A stretch of 64,000 nt of DNA from Cyclospora cayetanensis. Lineage: Eukaryota > Apicomplexa > Conoidasida > Eucoccidiorida > Eimeriidae. The position numbers and the translations under genes are program-made. Under the pieces are notes generated by a model. That model searched no databases. It had not been told where the DNA came from and was given only the letters and a program-made list of their open reading frames with translations. Within the stretch, counting starts at the first letter, position 1, and each line of letters starts with the position of its first letter. Shown here piece by piece: positions 1-10,800 of the stretch. Where the stretch lies: contig NW_020312132.1 in NCBI RefSeq assembly GCF_002999335.1, forward strand, positions 1 to 64,000, in the 5' to 3' direction.

Positions 1-183
1 CCCAGCTCCACTGATTCCTCACACACGCGCATGTGCCCCCCTTTAAGAGATAACAGTAACAGCGGATGTGTGTATTCGTGCAACGAATGGTAGGGTAAAG
101 AGATTTTGTTTGTTGTTGGTTTTTGAAGCGGGGTACGGCGAACGTGTTCCTCATGTGTCTGCAGTTCTTACGTGTGCTCTTCC

Positions 184-187
<4 letters not shown>

Positions 188-239
<52 letters not shown>
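188..239. repeat. (CT)n microsatellite
   Basis: An almost pure CT dinucleotide tract of about 50 bases. It lies upstream of the first recognised CWF19 exon, so it is probably intronic. Bases 1-341 otherwise hold no exon that I could support. Confidence 0.9.
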
Positions 240-249
<10 letters not shown>

Positions 250-341
250 TTCTGTCTCTCTCTTTCTCTCTTCAGTGTCTGCGTTTGTAAAGGCTTTTCC
301 TGGCCGGCACGTTAGATGCTTCTTTGGCTTAGTTTTTCCAG

Positions 342-2234
342 TGCAAAGGCAGCGAGAAGAACGTATATACGATTCTATCGAGGGGGCAGGGGCGGAGGTA
401 GTGACCACACGTAAATATGGAGCGAGACGGCGGAAGGAGGACGAACGGGGTGCACTTGCTGCGAGGGGATGTGCTGCTTGCAGATCCAAGTTCCCTTAAC
501 TCTCTCAAGCAACAGCTGCGGCAGCGAAAAGAGGACGAACGCCGCGGTCGCCTCAACCAGGCCCAGTCAGTACAGCACAGTAGCCTATTAGCCCCTCCCT
601 ACACAGACTGCTAATGATGCATGCGTGTATGTTTGTGTGTGTGTGTGTATGTTTGTGTGTGTGTGTATGTTTGTGTGTCTGTGTGTGTGTGTATGTTTGT
701 GTGTGTGTGTGTGTATATTTGTGTGTCTGTGTGTGTGTGTATGTTTGTGTGTCTGTGTGTGTGTGTGTATGTTTCTGTGTGTGTATGTTTCTGTGTGTGT
801 ATGTTTCTGTGTGTATGTTTCTGTGTGTGTGTGTTTGGCGCCCGTCTTCCTACGGGCATGGGGGTGGAGGGGAACGGTGTGTATGGGGACGCGATGTGAG
901 GGGAAGGGAAGGGATAGAAGTAGGTAGAGTTGCTCTTGATGCGGCTGTAAAAGAGTCTGTTTCTAAATGTGCGTTTGCATCTGCGGGCGCTTCTGTGGTG
1001 TCACAGAACAAAATGTCTGTGGTGTATCGACAGCACGGAGTTTGAAAGGGCTCGGAGTCAGAGTTTGCTCTCGCTGTCTCCCCTGGCTTTCCTTTGCACC
1101 CCTCCCATCCACAGATGCGTCCATCCGGACCATCTTCTCATCGTTCCGATCGTAAGATGACACCCCGTGCCACTCCCTATGCCGCCTGCCGCCCCGCTCG
1201 ATGCGCCTCGCTCACGGGTTTTTCTTTGCCTCTCGCGTTTTGCCCCTCCTCATGCCTTCGCCCCTCCAGTTCCCCTACGCTCGTTGGCATGGCAGAGAGA
1301 TCGAGAACCCGCCAGCTTGCAGTTCCCCAGCCGTAGAGACGTGCTTGCTTGCTCCTAGTTGGCTGGCCCTTGCTGGTTAGCTGTGTCGCTCGCAGTGGTG
1401 CTTCTTCTCGGGTGTCTCGGCTTTTTCCCGCAGGCGCACTGTGCCGCCCTCACGGGCTTGGAGGAAGAGCCTTTTGAGTGCGTGCGCAACTACATGAAGT
1501 CGCTTGTGGCGTTCTTTGCAAGCAGAGGAGAGGCTCCCCTTTTCTTGGAGACGGTCCCTAAGCAAGCCGAGGCGGAGAGGCAAATGGCGGGTCTGGGGGA
1601 GCACACTGAGATCGAGGTTCTTCCTCTGCCTGCGGAGAGGCTAAAAGAAGCCCGAGTGAGGCGTGTCTTACGGTGAAGGCGTTGCGCTGTGTTGGAGTGG
1701 GGGTTTTAGCGTCTCCCAGCGGACCTCATTCTTGCCCTGTGTAGCCACTACGGCCGAGGCTCTGAAACTCCCCTTACAAGCGAGCAATTCTTGGGGTGTG
1801 GATGTGCGTCTTAGGTATACTTTCGGAAGGCATTCGACGAGTCTGAGGGGTTCTGGCAAAGTCACAAGACTGTGATCGAGGCGAAGGGACGCCAGGGCGT
1901 CCGCGCGGCTATCCCGAAGGGATTCCCATACATTTACGTTGACTTTTCCCTGGGTAAACCACAAGCTTCCTGCATCTTAAGGGGCTCTCTCTCTCTCTCT
2001 TAGACGCCAGCTAGCTGGGTGTCTACAGGTTGCTCTGAGGAGGTCTGCAAAAACGCGCTCCCCCTTGGGGGCAGCCGTAACGAAGACCAGCAGCCGCCGC
2101 GCTAGGGTCAAGATCTACATACATGTAGTCCATGCATGCATGCATGGACTAAAATTATGTAAAACTATGTATGTACGCAATAGTGTCTGTGAATGCGCGC
2201 GCGCTCACACACACACACGTGTGTGTGTGTGTGT

Positions 2235-2281
<47 letters not shown>

Positions 2282-2740
2282 TGTGTGTGTCTCTGTGTGT
2301 GTGTGTGTGTGTGTGAATTTCCGTGTCTGTCTGTCTGTCTGTCTGTCTGAGGGGTTCAGAGGATGGGCTAGCCCACGTGATCGAAGATGGAGAGGAGTTC
2401 AGTCGCAGTTTTGGCCGTGAAGTCTTCTTGGGGATTTTGGAGAAGAAGACGGAGAGGCCTTTTAGGGACCCCAGGTAAATGCCGAAGGGCGAAGCGTAGA
2501 GCGTAGACGGTGGGCATGCCTTCGACTGCATGCTGTGTTGCCATGTCCAGGCAAGCACGAAATCGCCTAGTGCAGAGCTCACCGGAGCCAGCAGTTGCGA
2601 GGTGGTCCTTCAGGGCCTGCTAGCATGTACACGGTGCGTGTGCTGTCTGTTGTAGAGCGTACAAGTCGAACATTGAACGTCTAAAGCGCGACTATGCCCC
2701 ATATGACTGGACGCAAGCGCAGCAAGGGGATCGCTCTTAG
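342..2740 (+). CDS. CWF19L: CWF19/CwfJ-type splicing factor, C-terminal exons (5' end missing)
   Basis: Six exons join in phase: 342-397, 1115-1151, 1434-1655, 1815-1953, 2360-2474 and 2656-2740 (TAG). Together they match the CwfJ C-terminal domains. Exon 2 reads [12 protein letters not shown] and continues into AHC, the HIT-like H-x-L-I-V-P-x-x-H block. Exon 3 carries [12 protein letters not shown] and LFLETVPK, exon 4 [13 protein letters not shown] and [14 protein letters not shown], exon 5 [20 protein letters not shown], and exon 6 ends [16 protein letters not shown]. The family acts in lariat-intron turnover and debranching next to the late spliceosome in the nucleus. The upstream CxxC part of domain 1 was not found and must lie before the window or in an unseen exon. 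Exon 1 ([12 protein letters not shown]) is the weakest assignment, supported mainly by splice phase. Introns carry (TG)n tracts. I am confident of the family and less so of the first exon. Confidence 0.82.
614..836. repeat. TG-rich microsatellite array in CWF19 intron
   Basis: About 220 bases of interrupted (TG)n with regular TATGTT and TCTG interruptions. They sit in the long intron between exons 342-397 and 1115-1151. The long Cys/Val reading frames here on both strands are artefacts of the repeat. Confidence 0.9.
2205..2345. repeat. (CA)/(TG)n and (CTGT)n tract in CWF19 intron
   Basis: A short CA run passes into a long TG run and then a CTGT tetranucleotide run. It fills most of the intron 1954-2359 and ends just before the acceptor used by the exon that starts at 2360. 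Confidence 0.9.
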
Positions 2741-3673
2741 AAGACTTTACGGAGGCCTTAAGAGACTCGCGTTTGGCGTAGCTCCCTGAACCGCCGCTCA
2801 CAGGCTCTCTTAGATGTCTTTCGAGGAGGCTGTGTGGCGGCATTGAATGAGGCCCTTTCAGGCTTTGCCCACGAGGCCTGTGCACTTCTCTGGGGGGAGA
2901 AGAGGGCTGGCGGGGAGGGTGCTTTGGCCGTCGCCGTTGCAAGCTCCCTTGCAAGACTCCCCCAGTGATTCTGAAGATAGCTCGTTGAGAGGGCCTTGTT
3001 TGCCTCTGAGAGGTAGGGGGAGGGGGCCTTACGCAACTCAGACTGCGTGCTCTCGGGCACCTCTAGTAGGGCTTCTGGCCGTGCCAAAGCTTTTAAGACA
3101 ATGCAGTGCAGGCTTTTTTGGTAGAAGCCGATGTGTAGTGTCTGTCACTTGTATACGTCCTCCACCCACCGAGAGAGCTCTAGTGCACTGATACAACGGC
3201 GCCGGCAAATACAACTGCAGCCAGCTATCGCAGGCCTTAGCGGCTGGCACTGACTATGCCTGACTCTCTGCGCCTTGCCGTCTGCGGCTGCCTTAGTGTT
3301 ATGGTGTTCTTGCCTCTATCGCTGCAGCTGCTGCTTCGGCAGCGGGCTGCTCGACTGCACGGGAGTACGTGCCGTGCATGGCGAAATCGCAGACTCGCTC
3401 GCGCCGCGCCAGAGCCACAGCCCTCGTTACACTGCGTCGCCGCAACTATGGCGAACCTGTCTGCGGGCAGCTGCAGCACCAGCTGCTGCTGCTGCAGGCT
3501 GCCGGTGCAGCTACCCTTAGTTAGGCCTTCCGCGCAGCCTTTTGGCTCGAAGGAGGGAGGTGTACCTGGTAAGTCAACCGAAAACTCCTTACCTGCTTCC
3601 TTGCCCTACCTGCTGGCGCGCATGCGTCCACGCATGCGTTCACGCATGCGTTCACGCATGCGGTAGCACCACC
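2741..3673. other. Intergenic between CWF19 and the Gln-rich membrane protein
   Basis: Convergent intergenic stretch. One plus-strand open stretch (about 2805-2966, preceded by a CAG acceptor-like site and rich in Ala, Leu and Gly) looks mildly coding, but no start, partner exon or family is visible. A second open frame from 3256 begins with a hydrophobic segment and becomes Cys/Arg-rich. I do not call either as a gene. Confidence 0.5.
3619..3662. repeat. Four spaced palindromic octamers CGCATGCG
   Basis: CGCATGCG occurs four times at an exact 12-base period, at 3619, 3631, 3643 and 3655, just downstream of the minus-strand gene that ends at 3674. Each octamer is self-complementary, so the array could fold on itself or bind a dimeric protein. 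No function is known to me. Confidence 0.85.
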
Positions 3674-6304
3674 TCAGAGGGCCTTCAAGGGAAAGTGCTG
3701 CACTAACTCGGGAAAGAAACTCGGCACCAGCTGCTGGCTTGCTGCTCTCTTGCTGAGGAGGGCCAAATCCGCAGCCAGGAGGGCCTCTTGCCCCGCTCGT
3801 GCCCGCAGGGCCTCTACGAGGGGGGCCCCCTGCATGCTTTTTTCCAAGGCAGCAAAAGACAAAGCGTAGCTCTTCCTGCGAGAAGGCACACTCTCTGGCC
3901 CCGTGTGGGGAACCAACCCTGGCGTCCCCTCGCCTTGCGCTCCACTTGCTGCCCCCGCCGTGCGAGCCGCTGCAGGCGGCTCCTGCCACAGCATCTTGGC
4001 AGCTGCAGCTCGCTGCAGCTCCCACAGACTCCCCTCTATGACGTACAGCTGCAGAGACTTAGCGGCGACACGCTGGGCCTGCTGCAGCACATCGCGGAGA
4101 ACAGCGGCAGCCGCACTAACGGCCTGCTGCTCTGCGGAGAGCAGCAGCAGTTGCTGCTTCCGTGCGCTTGCCTCCGTGGGGTCCGCCTCCGTCTGCTGTT
4201 GCGCTTGCTGCTGGCGTTCCCCTTCGCGCTTCTCCTCACCCTCGTCTCGCTGCTCTGGTTTGGACGCTTCCTCTTCGCCAACGGCCCGCAGGGCAGCCCT
4301 CTGGTGGTTGTGCTGGCGCTGCGGCGAGTCGCTTTTCGCTGACTCTGCGTTCCTCTGCAACATGCGCAGGAGAGAAACCACGTGTTCATGCAGCTCCTGC
4401 TCTGCTCGCACGAAGGTGCTCACGAGCGTCTCGGAGGCTTTGCGCTTCTCCTGGAGCGCCGCTTGCATCAGCTGGGAAGCTTCGCCAAGCCTCCCGCCGC
4501 TAACGCTGCTCTCTCTGTCCAGAGGCCCCTGAAAACTGAATGGCAGTTCGCCTCGCAGCAAAGCTTCACGGATCGGCTGCTTTTCAGCAGGAAGGAGCAG
4601 CTGCTCCTGCCGGCTGGTTCTTTCCTTTTGGTCCTGGCGTTGCTGGCCGTGCTGCAGCTTCGAAGCGTCTGCGTTTTGCAGTTCTGACAGACCATCTTCA
4701 TCTTTTTCACGGTGCGCTAGCGGCTGTTTTGGTTGTTGTTGCTCATTTTCAGCCTTCACTTTTTGATGCTGTTCGCCTTGCGGCTTGTGCTGCTGCCTGT
4801 GGGGCGTTCGTTTTTTCAGGAGCAGCTGCTCTTCGCTCTGCGGGTGCTGGTCGCTCCGCTGCTCCTCCTGCCGATGCAGCTGCTGCGCAGCCTCCTGCTG
4901 CTGCTGCTGCTGCTGCCGCTGTGGAAGACTATTCTCAGCGTCGCGTTTTAACGCCTCCTGGTCGTTCTCCTCCCTCCCGGCCAGTGCTGCTGGCGGAGGC
5001 GATTTCGCAGTTTCTGGTCCAGGTGTCACTGCACCTTCTGCGCTTTCTGCGCTTGATCCTGCAATGTGCAGTGACGTCCTTTGAGGCGCTGGGTGTGCTT
5101 CTACAGGCTCGATAGCCGCAGAAAGCTGTCTCACAGGCAGAGCTGACTGCTGTCTTCCCGGGGAAAGTTGTGGTGCGTCGTTGTTGGGTTCTTGCATCAG
5201 CAGCTCCAGCTTACGCCCTTCCTCCTTCTCCTCAACCAGGTTTAAAAGCACGTTATACGCTTGCTGTTGCAGCGCGACACCCCTTCTGAGCTCGATGTAA
5301 GCATGTGTTGCATCAACGATCAGACTGGCCATGAAGGAGCTGCTATCGCCAAAAATTGCGGCAGCAGCTGCTCTCGCCGCCGTTGCTGCTTTCGTCGCAG
5401 TCTGTTGCTTCTGGTGATGCTGCTGCTGCTTGTACATCCATGCGTGGTGCAGGTGTTGCTGCTGCTGGTGTGGCTGCTGCTGTAGATACTGCTTGATCGA
5501 GACGCCGAGGGTCCCATAGCCTCCCGGGAGCAGCCCTTCTTCCTCAGCTGCATGCAAGGCGATAATACACTTTTTTGCAGCCTCAGAAGGGAATGCTGCG
5601 CTGGCAGAAAGGCACCAGCAGAGAGCTCCCATCAAAGCAAGCCCAAGCAAGGCGACAATGATTAACCATGAGAAGCAGGGTTTGCCTCGCTTGGCATACT
5701 CCTCGGCGAGCTGCCGCTGCTGCTGCTGCTGCTGCTCGCGTTGCTGATGCTGTTGCTGCAGGGTGCCGCGCCTCTGAATGCCGCCAGCGCCTTTGCTATC
5801 CACCCGATCTTCAGAAGACTTCTGCGGGATGTCGGGGGGCCTCCACGAGGGGCCCCCTGCCCCCCCGTCGCTTGTTTTGCCCGCCATTCCGCCGACTCCC
5901 CCAAAGGCGGTGGCTCTTCCGCCTCCAAAGCCTAGGGCCAGAAGAGCCCTCTTGAGGCTGCTACGGCGCTGTTGCTGCTGCAGCGCGTCTGCGGCGGTGC
6001 CTCCAGAGCAGCCGAGCGGAGTGTCTGCAGACTCCTGACATGGCTGGAGACACAGGGAGGCCCCCTCAGCGTCCCTTGCTGACCAGGGGGGCCCCTCTTC
6101 GCGGCTTGCCGCCGCTAAATGCTTGGCAGCGGCTGACCGCGTTGCGCCGACTGCTGCGGCCGTGGTAGACCCCGGGGTGGACGCTGCTGTGGCAAGCGAA
6201 GCCGGATACTGCGGAGTAAGTGGTTCTTCCTCGTACGCAGAGTCTACGCCCCCGCTGCGCTGCTGCAGGAAGGGGGGAGCAACGGCCGCAGCAACGCAAG
6301 TCAT
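3674..6304 (-). CDS. Gln-rich single-pass membrane protein, coccidian-specific
   Basis: One uninterrupted reading frame of 876 residues from the chosen ATG at 6304 (MTCVAAAVAPPF). The frame stays open to 6622, but those extra residues look like leader. The first 200 residues are Ala/Gly/Ser-rich and end in a Gln run. A clear transmembrane helix follows at about 211-233 (FSWLIIVALLGLALMGALCW). The remaining 640 residues hold long Gln/His and Gln/Glu/Arg tracts separated by Ala/Leu/Glu-rich helical stretches likely to form coiled coils. There is no N-terminal signal peptide, so a type II orientation is possible. I recognise no catalytic motif and no family. The Gln runs come from CAG codons and appear as CTG on the plus strand. 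An unrecognised intron cannot be excluded. Confidence 0.6.
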   Translation of the reverse strand: MTCVAAAVAPPFLQQRSGGVDSAYEEEPLTPQYPASLATAASTPGSTTAAAVGATRSAAAKHLAAASREEGPPWSARDAEGASLCLQPCQESADTPLGCSGGTAADALQQQQRRSSLKRALLALGFGGGRATAFGGVGGMAGKTSDGGAGGPSWRPPDIPQKSSEDRVDSKGAGGIQRRGTLQQQHQQREQQQQQQRQLAEEYAKRGKPCFSWLIIVALLGLALMGALCWCLSASAAFPSEAAKKCIIALHAAEEEGLLPGGYGTLGVSIKQYLQQQPHQQQQHLHHAWMYKQQQHHQKQQTATKAATAARAAAAAIFGDSSSFMASLIVDATHAYIELRRGVALQQQAYNVLLNLVEEKEEGRKLELLMQEPNNDAPQLSPGRQQSALPVRQLSAAIEPVEAHPAPQRTSLHIAGSSAESAEGAVTPGPETAKSPPPAALAGREENDQEALKRDAENSLPQRQQQQQQQEAAQQLHRQEEQRSDQHPQSEEQLLLKKRTPHRQQHKPQGEQHQKVKAENEQQQPKQPLAHREKDEDGLSELQNADASKLQHGQQRQDQKERTSRQEQLLLPAEKQPIREALLRGELPFSFQGPLDRESSVSGGRLGEASQLMQAALQEKRKASETLVSTFVRAEQELHEHVVSLLRMLQRNAESAKSDSPQRQHNHQRAALRAVGEEEASKPEQRDEGEEKREGERQQQAQQQTEADPTEASARKQQLLLLSAEQQAVSAAAAVLRDVLQQAQRVAAKSLQLYVIEGSLWELQRAAAAKMLWQEPPAAARTAGAASGAQGEGTPGLVPHTGPESVPSRRKSYALSFAALEKSMQGAPLVEALRARAGQEALLAADLALLSKRAASQQLVPSFFPELVQHFPLKAL

Positions 6305-7827
6305 GGTTGCTGAATGCTCTAAAGAGAGAGGCAATACCTGAGGGATGGTCAGTGCGCAGGACGGAAGCTTTCCTGCGCCGGACGCTGCATGGTGTCTGTT
6401 GACAGAGGCGGCCCCACGGGCTTCGGATTTCCGCCAGTCCAGCGAATTTACGGTACCTTTGATACTGAATACAACTTTCGAATAAAAAGGCGCTTTGGGC
6501 TGCGAGGCGTTGCAGCAGCAGGAGCCAAAATGCTGAGGTTGCGGCTGCGGGGTGACCAACCTCCGCCTGACTAGGTACCAACCATCATCTATTGCGCACC
6601 AACTCTCGGTTGCAAAACTCAATTAGTGGTGAATTGACCTTTAGATCGCATTTCACGTGTGCTTCCTTCTAGTTGTCACATTCCGATCCCTAATGTAAGG
6701 CAGTCGGTTGACGAGGTGACCTGAACCGCCTCGCAGCCGATTTGAGACCAAGGCGAAATTACGCGAAACATGGCAAGATCTGGACTGTCATTTGGCTTAC
6801 AGCTTGTTAGGGTTCAAATAGGTACCTTTCATTCGCACGGGGGAATGATCGGGTGCATGATCCCTCGCAGGCCGTCTGTTCGGCCACAAGCCGTAAGCTC
6901 CAAAACCTCGTAAATCTCATGCCTCAGCCCACGAAGACGCCTCAGTCTTCTGCTTATTTGAATCCAACACCAGAAATCGAGTGATCACCGAGCTCTAAAC
7001 GCTGCTGAAAGCATTTGCCCTCGCCTAGTGGTCACCTCAGTCTCCTGCTCACCGCTTCCCCCTGTGCATTGCGCGCGCTGCTTCGAAATAATTAGGAAAT
7101 CACAAGCAGGAAGTTTGCATTAAACAAATGGCTCAAAATTTATCTGCGGGGCAGGCAGTATGCCCAACACAAGCACCCGTGTGCTCATCGCCCATGCTGG
7201 TCGGCGTACAGTTAAATGCTCAGCACAACTCGCTCTAGGCGTGCCACTCCGTGCAGTTAGATCCTTTGCACTTCATCAGTCTCATGAAGCCCACGCCTAT
7301 ACACGACGGCTGTTTCGCGACCACCTGTTTTCACGCCAGCCATCCAGACACAAAGCCTGCTGCTCTTGCTGCGTGATATCTTCCCCCCTCGCCCCCGTAG
7401 CCCTGGCGTTTGAAAATACGGTTAAATAGCATGACTGACAGTTCAGAGGTGCCGTGCGTGCACTGTATGTAGTGCAGAGACTAACGCTGCCCTCTTTGGG
7501 TGAGCTCGAAGCTATCCACTGCTGCCTCCCTGCTAGCATATTTGAGAGCGCTGCGACAAGGCTGTTCGCAGCATGCACGTTTGCAGAGCAACAAGCCGTG
7601 ATCTTTAATGAGAAAGTGTCACTTCAGTGCCTTCTCTCCGACGTGCTGAGACTATGCGGCTTTGAAAAGCGGAAAGCCTCACAAAACCTGTGCGGCCCTC
7701 AGCGGCCTCGCCACTGTTCGTACGAACAATAAAACAAAAGAATGAGTTACGTTGAATGTGGCATAAAATTCCAGAAGGGAGGTCAGAGACACCAAGACCG
7801 TCCACGTCAGTGGAGCAAAGGAGCCTC
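6305..7827. other. Intergenic, no gene seen
   Basis: 5' flank of the Gln-rich membrane protein and 3' flank of the WD40 gene. Only short open frames occur, none with a recognisable motif or good splice structure. No RNA gene is apparent. Confidence 0.5.
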
Positions 7828-10800
7828 TCAGAGCAAAATGTGGTACTTTTCTGCTGTCGGGATCTGATGGAAGGCGGCACAGCCATCCACACAAAGGGCA
7901 GCGAAGATCCACGCGTCAGCGGCAGACCACTGAACGCTGCACAAAGAATCCTGCAGCAGCAAGCCACGCAGAAGACACCGCAGCTACATGCAACGAAGAA
8001 GACTTCACGAGAGGAAACCACTGGCAACACGACGCATCTTGGAGGCACACACAAATACACATAGAAACACGTAGGCATAGAGATTTCTTTAGACAACCTC
8101 TAGCACTTCGACCCCATCGCGCTCTCCTCCGCATTCTCCTTTTCTTCCATTTACTAATTCCACTGTGTCTCTCTGAGGTCTTGTGTTTCAGAGTTGCTCT
8201 GGCGCGTACCGCGCATATGGCGCTCCTGCCTCGGTTTTCTAGAGAGCCCACCTCTCTCGGAACTCACATTGCTTGTTTCGTCGACACACAGGAGGCGGCC
8301 GTTCGTGCTTTCAGGTGCAGCCTGCTTTTCTTCAGGTAAGCAGACACTCTGAGAGGGCCCTGCCAAAGCGTGTTCGACGCGGTGCAGCTTCAGACAGCCG
8401 TCTGTGCCTGCAGACGTGAAGTGGGAAAAGCGCGCGTGTAAGGACCCTGGTAAAGTGCGAAGTCATATCAACTTCTTGTGGGCTAGGAATTTCAAAGAGG
8501 ATTCTATCTACACCACCTAGCGTTTGCGACCAAGTACCTGCAGTGAGGAGCAGCTGATCATGGAACGGATTAAGCTGCGTGTGCGCCACCCAGTGTGCTT
8601 GCACGTCTCGTAAGGTCTGCAGCGCGGCAAGCAAGCAAGGCGGCAAAGAAGCAGAGGTGAGGTCCAGGCAGATTTGTGGAGGGCAGCAGCAGTGAAAAAG
8701 CACCGGAGGCGAACCAGGGAGGCCCCTGGACGCGGTGCGATCACAGTCGGCTGGGAGCAGGAATGCCAAGACACCGCGCAGAAAAAAGGCAAAAAAGAGG
8801 CGGCGAGAAAGACGGCGAGGCACACGGAGAGGAAAGGACAGTTGCTCCCGCTTTTTGCATGCAGAAGAAAGACCTTAACGGGCGCTTGAAGGCTTCGGAT
8901 ATCCCACGTTCTGACAGCGCCGTCGGTTCCTCCTGACACGAACGAGAATGGCAAGCTGGGGTTAAAGCAGAGGGAGATGGGGGCAGCAAGCGGCCCGTGA
9001 GGATCCGTTGAGACGCGCACACACCCGAAGGTGCTCTCGCCGAGGCTGCTGCAGCCAAGCACCCCCGCCTCGTGAGGCTGTTCCCGCAAATCCCACAGCG
9101 CGAGGAGGCCTCCGCTGCTCCCACCAGTGCGAAGCAGAGATGGATATCGGCTGCGGCTGTGCGCCGTCAGCACCTGTCTCAATACACACCCCCACACAGA
9201 AAATGCAGGGGCACACATGGGGGGCGCTGCTGCAGACGGAGAGCTAGCTAGCTAGCTAGCTAGAGCTGGGAGTGTCCACATGTAGAGTGCCAGGAGAGGT
9301 CCAAAGGACGATAGGAGTCAGAAAACAGAGGAACAACCCGGCCCTCTGAGAGAGAGGAGGCGCGCATGAGAAACGGCTCGGCACGCAGCCGTCATTCGAG
9401 CGGCAGTCCGCCTTGGCGTCCTCTTGCTAAAGGCGCTAGAAACACCACGCTATGAGACTCTCCCCAAACCTCGAGAATCAGGGATGCTCTTGCAAAGCCT
9501 ACGATGTTGGAATCGTGTGGATCCCATGCGGCCGCTTCGCACGCCATCTGCGCCTGCTGAAGCAGCCCGAGAGCCTGCAGCAGGAAGAAGCAGCGTGATA
9601 GAGCAGCTGCATGTAGCAGCAGGAAGAAGCAGCGTGATACAGCAGCTGCATGTAGCAGCAGGAAGAAGCAGCGCGATACAGCAGGTGCATGTAGCGGCAG
9701 GAAGAAGCAGCGTGATACAGCAGCTGCATGTAGCAGCAGGAAGAAGCCGCGTGATACAGCAGCTGCATGTAGCAGCAGGAAGAAGCCGCGTGATACAGCA
9801 GCTGCATGTAGCGGCAGGAAGAAGCAGCATGCCGAGGCACTGGCGCTCAAAATTCCGCCTCCCCAGAAACGAGAGAATGAGAGGCTGCCGAGGGAAGAAG
9901 CAAAGAGAAGATCCAATGTGGAGACACAGCGAGCTCTTTCTCTTTCTATCCTCTCTCTCTATGTATAGAGAGAGGGAACGCAGCAGAACACGGTTTAGCT
10001 GAGCACCACTCGGGACGTACTTGAAAGCATGATTCCCTTTGCTGAAAGATTTGGCATCTCTCACTCTCTGCACACAATGCCTTTAGGGGTCTCAGGCTTT
10101 CCGGTGCAAGCAACACACTGCAGCCACACAGCAGCAGTCCTCGAAAGGGGCCATCCAATGCGAGCAGGAACGCCACATGCGAAGCCGCAAAAAAAGCAGC
10201 AGCAGCAGCAGCGCCTTCCCACAGATGCGTGCAGGCCGCATGCATGCATGCGCATGCCAGGCGTTTAGAGCTGACGGAAGGGCCACTTGTAGAGAGCGGC
10301 TAAAGATTCAGAGAGCGGCGCAATAATACACCATAGATAGGATGCCCTTTTCCCCTCCCTCCCTCCCCTCCTTCGGTCGAAGCAATCTGCAAAGGGAGAG
10401 TAGATTGCTGGCAGATAGAAAGTGCCTTCCCCCAGCCCCCTAATCCTCTTCTCCCTCCCCACGCCACCTGTCGCAGTGCGCACAAGCAAGGAATTTCTGA
10501 CTGCAGCCCTATGCTAAAGGACCCCAGTGCTGATCAGGGAAGCCTTTTGAAGACACGCCAAGGCGAGGGCGACAAAAGGTCCGTGAAAAATCCTTTACCT
10601 GTGCAGCAAGCCAAAAGGACGGGCTGGCTGCAGTGTATCGACGCCTGGGGTGCGTAGGTTGCTGCTGCCCTTGTTGAAGTCCGCATGCTGTTGAAGAGGG
10701 GCAGTCGCTCTCCAAAGGGACACTGAAGGGGCTGAGCAAAAACAGAGAGAATCTGCATCTCGCTAGCGACTGATGCCTCGGCAATACGCGCAGAACAAGC

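Noticed and set aside
614..1045. Long Cys/Val-rich frames on both strands
   Set aside because: Produced by the TG microsatellite; they lie in an intron of the CWF19 gene.
1359..1676. Frame that looks like a signal peptide ([17 protein letters not shown])
   Set aside because: It starts at TTG, and the hydrophobic part is the pyrimidine tract before the acceptor at 1433. Only the part after 1434 is coding.
3788..4532. Plus-strand frames opposite the Gln-rich gene
   Set aside because: Antisense shadows of CAG repeats (Leu/Cys/Ala runs).
9424..10002. Plus-strand frame with tandem VAAGRSSVIQQLH repeats
   Set aside because: Artefact of the 39-bp intronic minisatellite, which is open in every frame.
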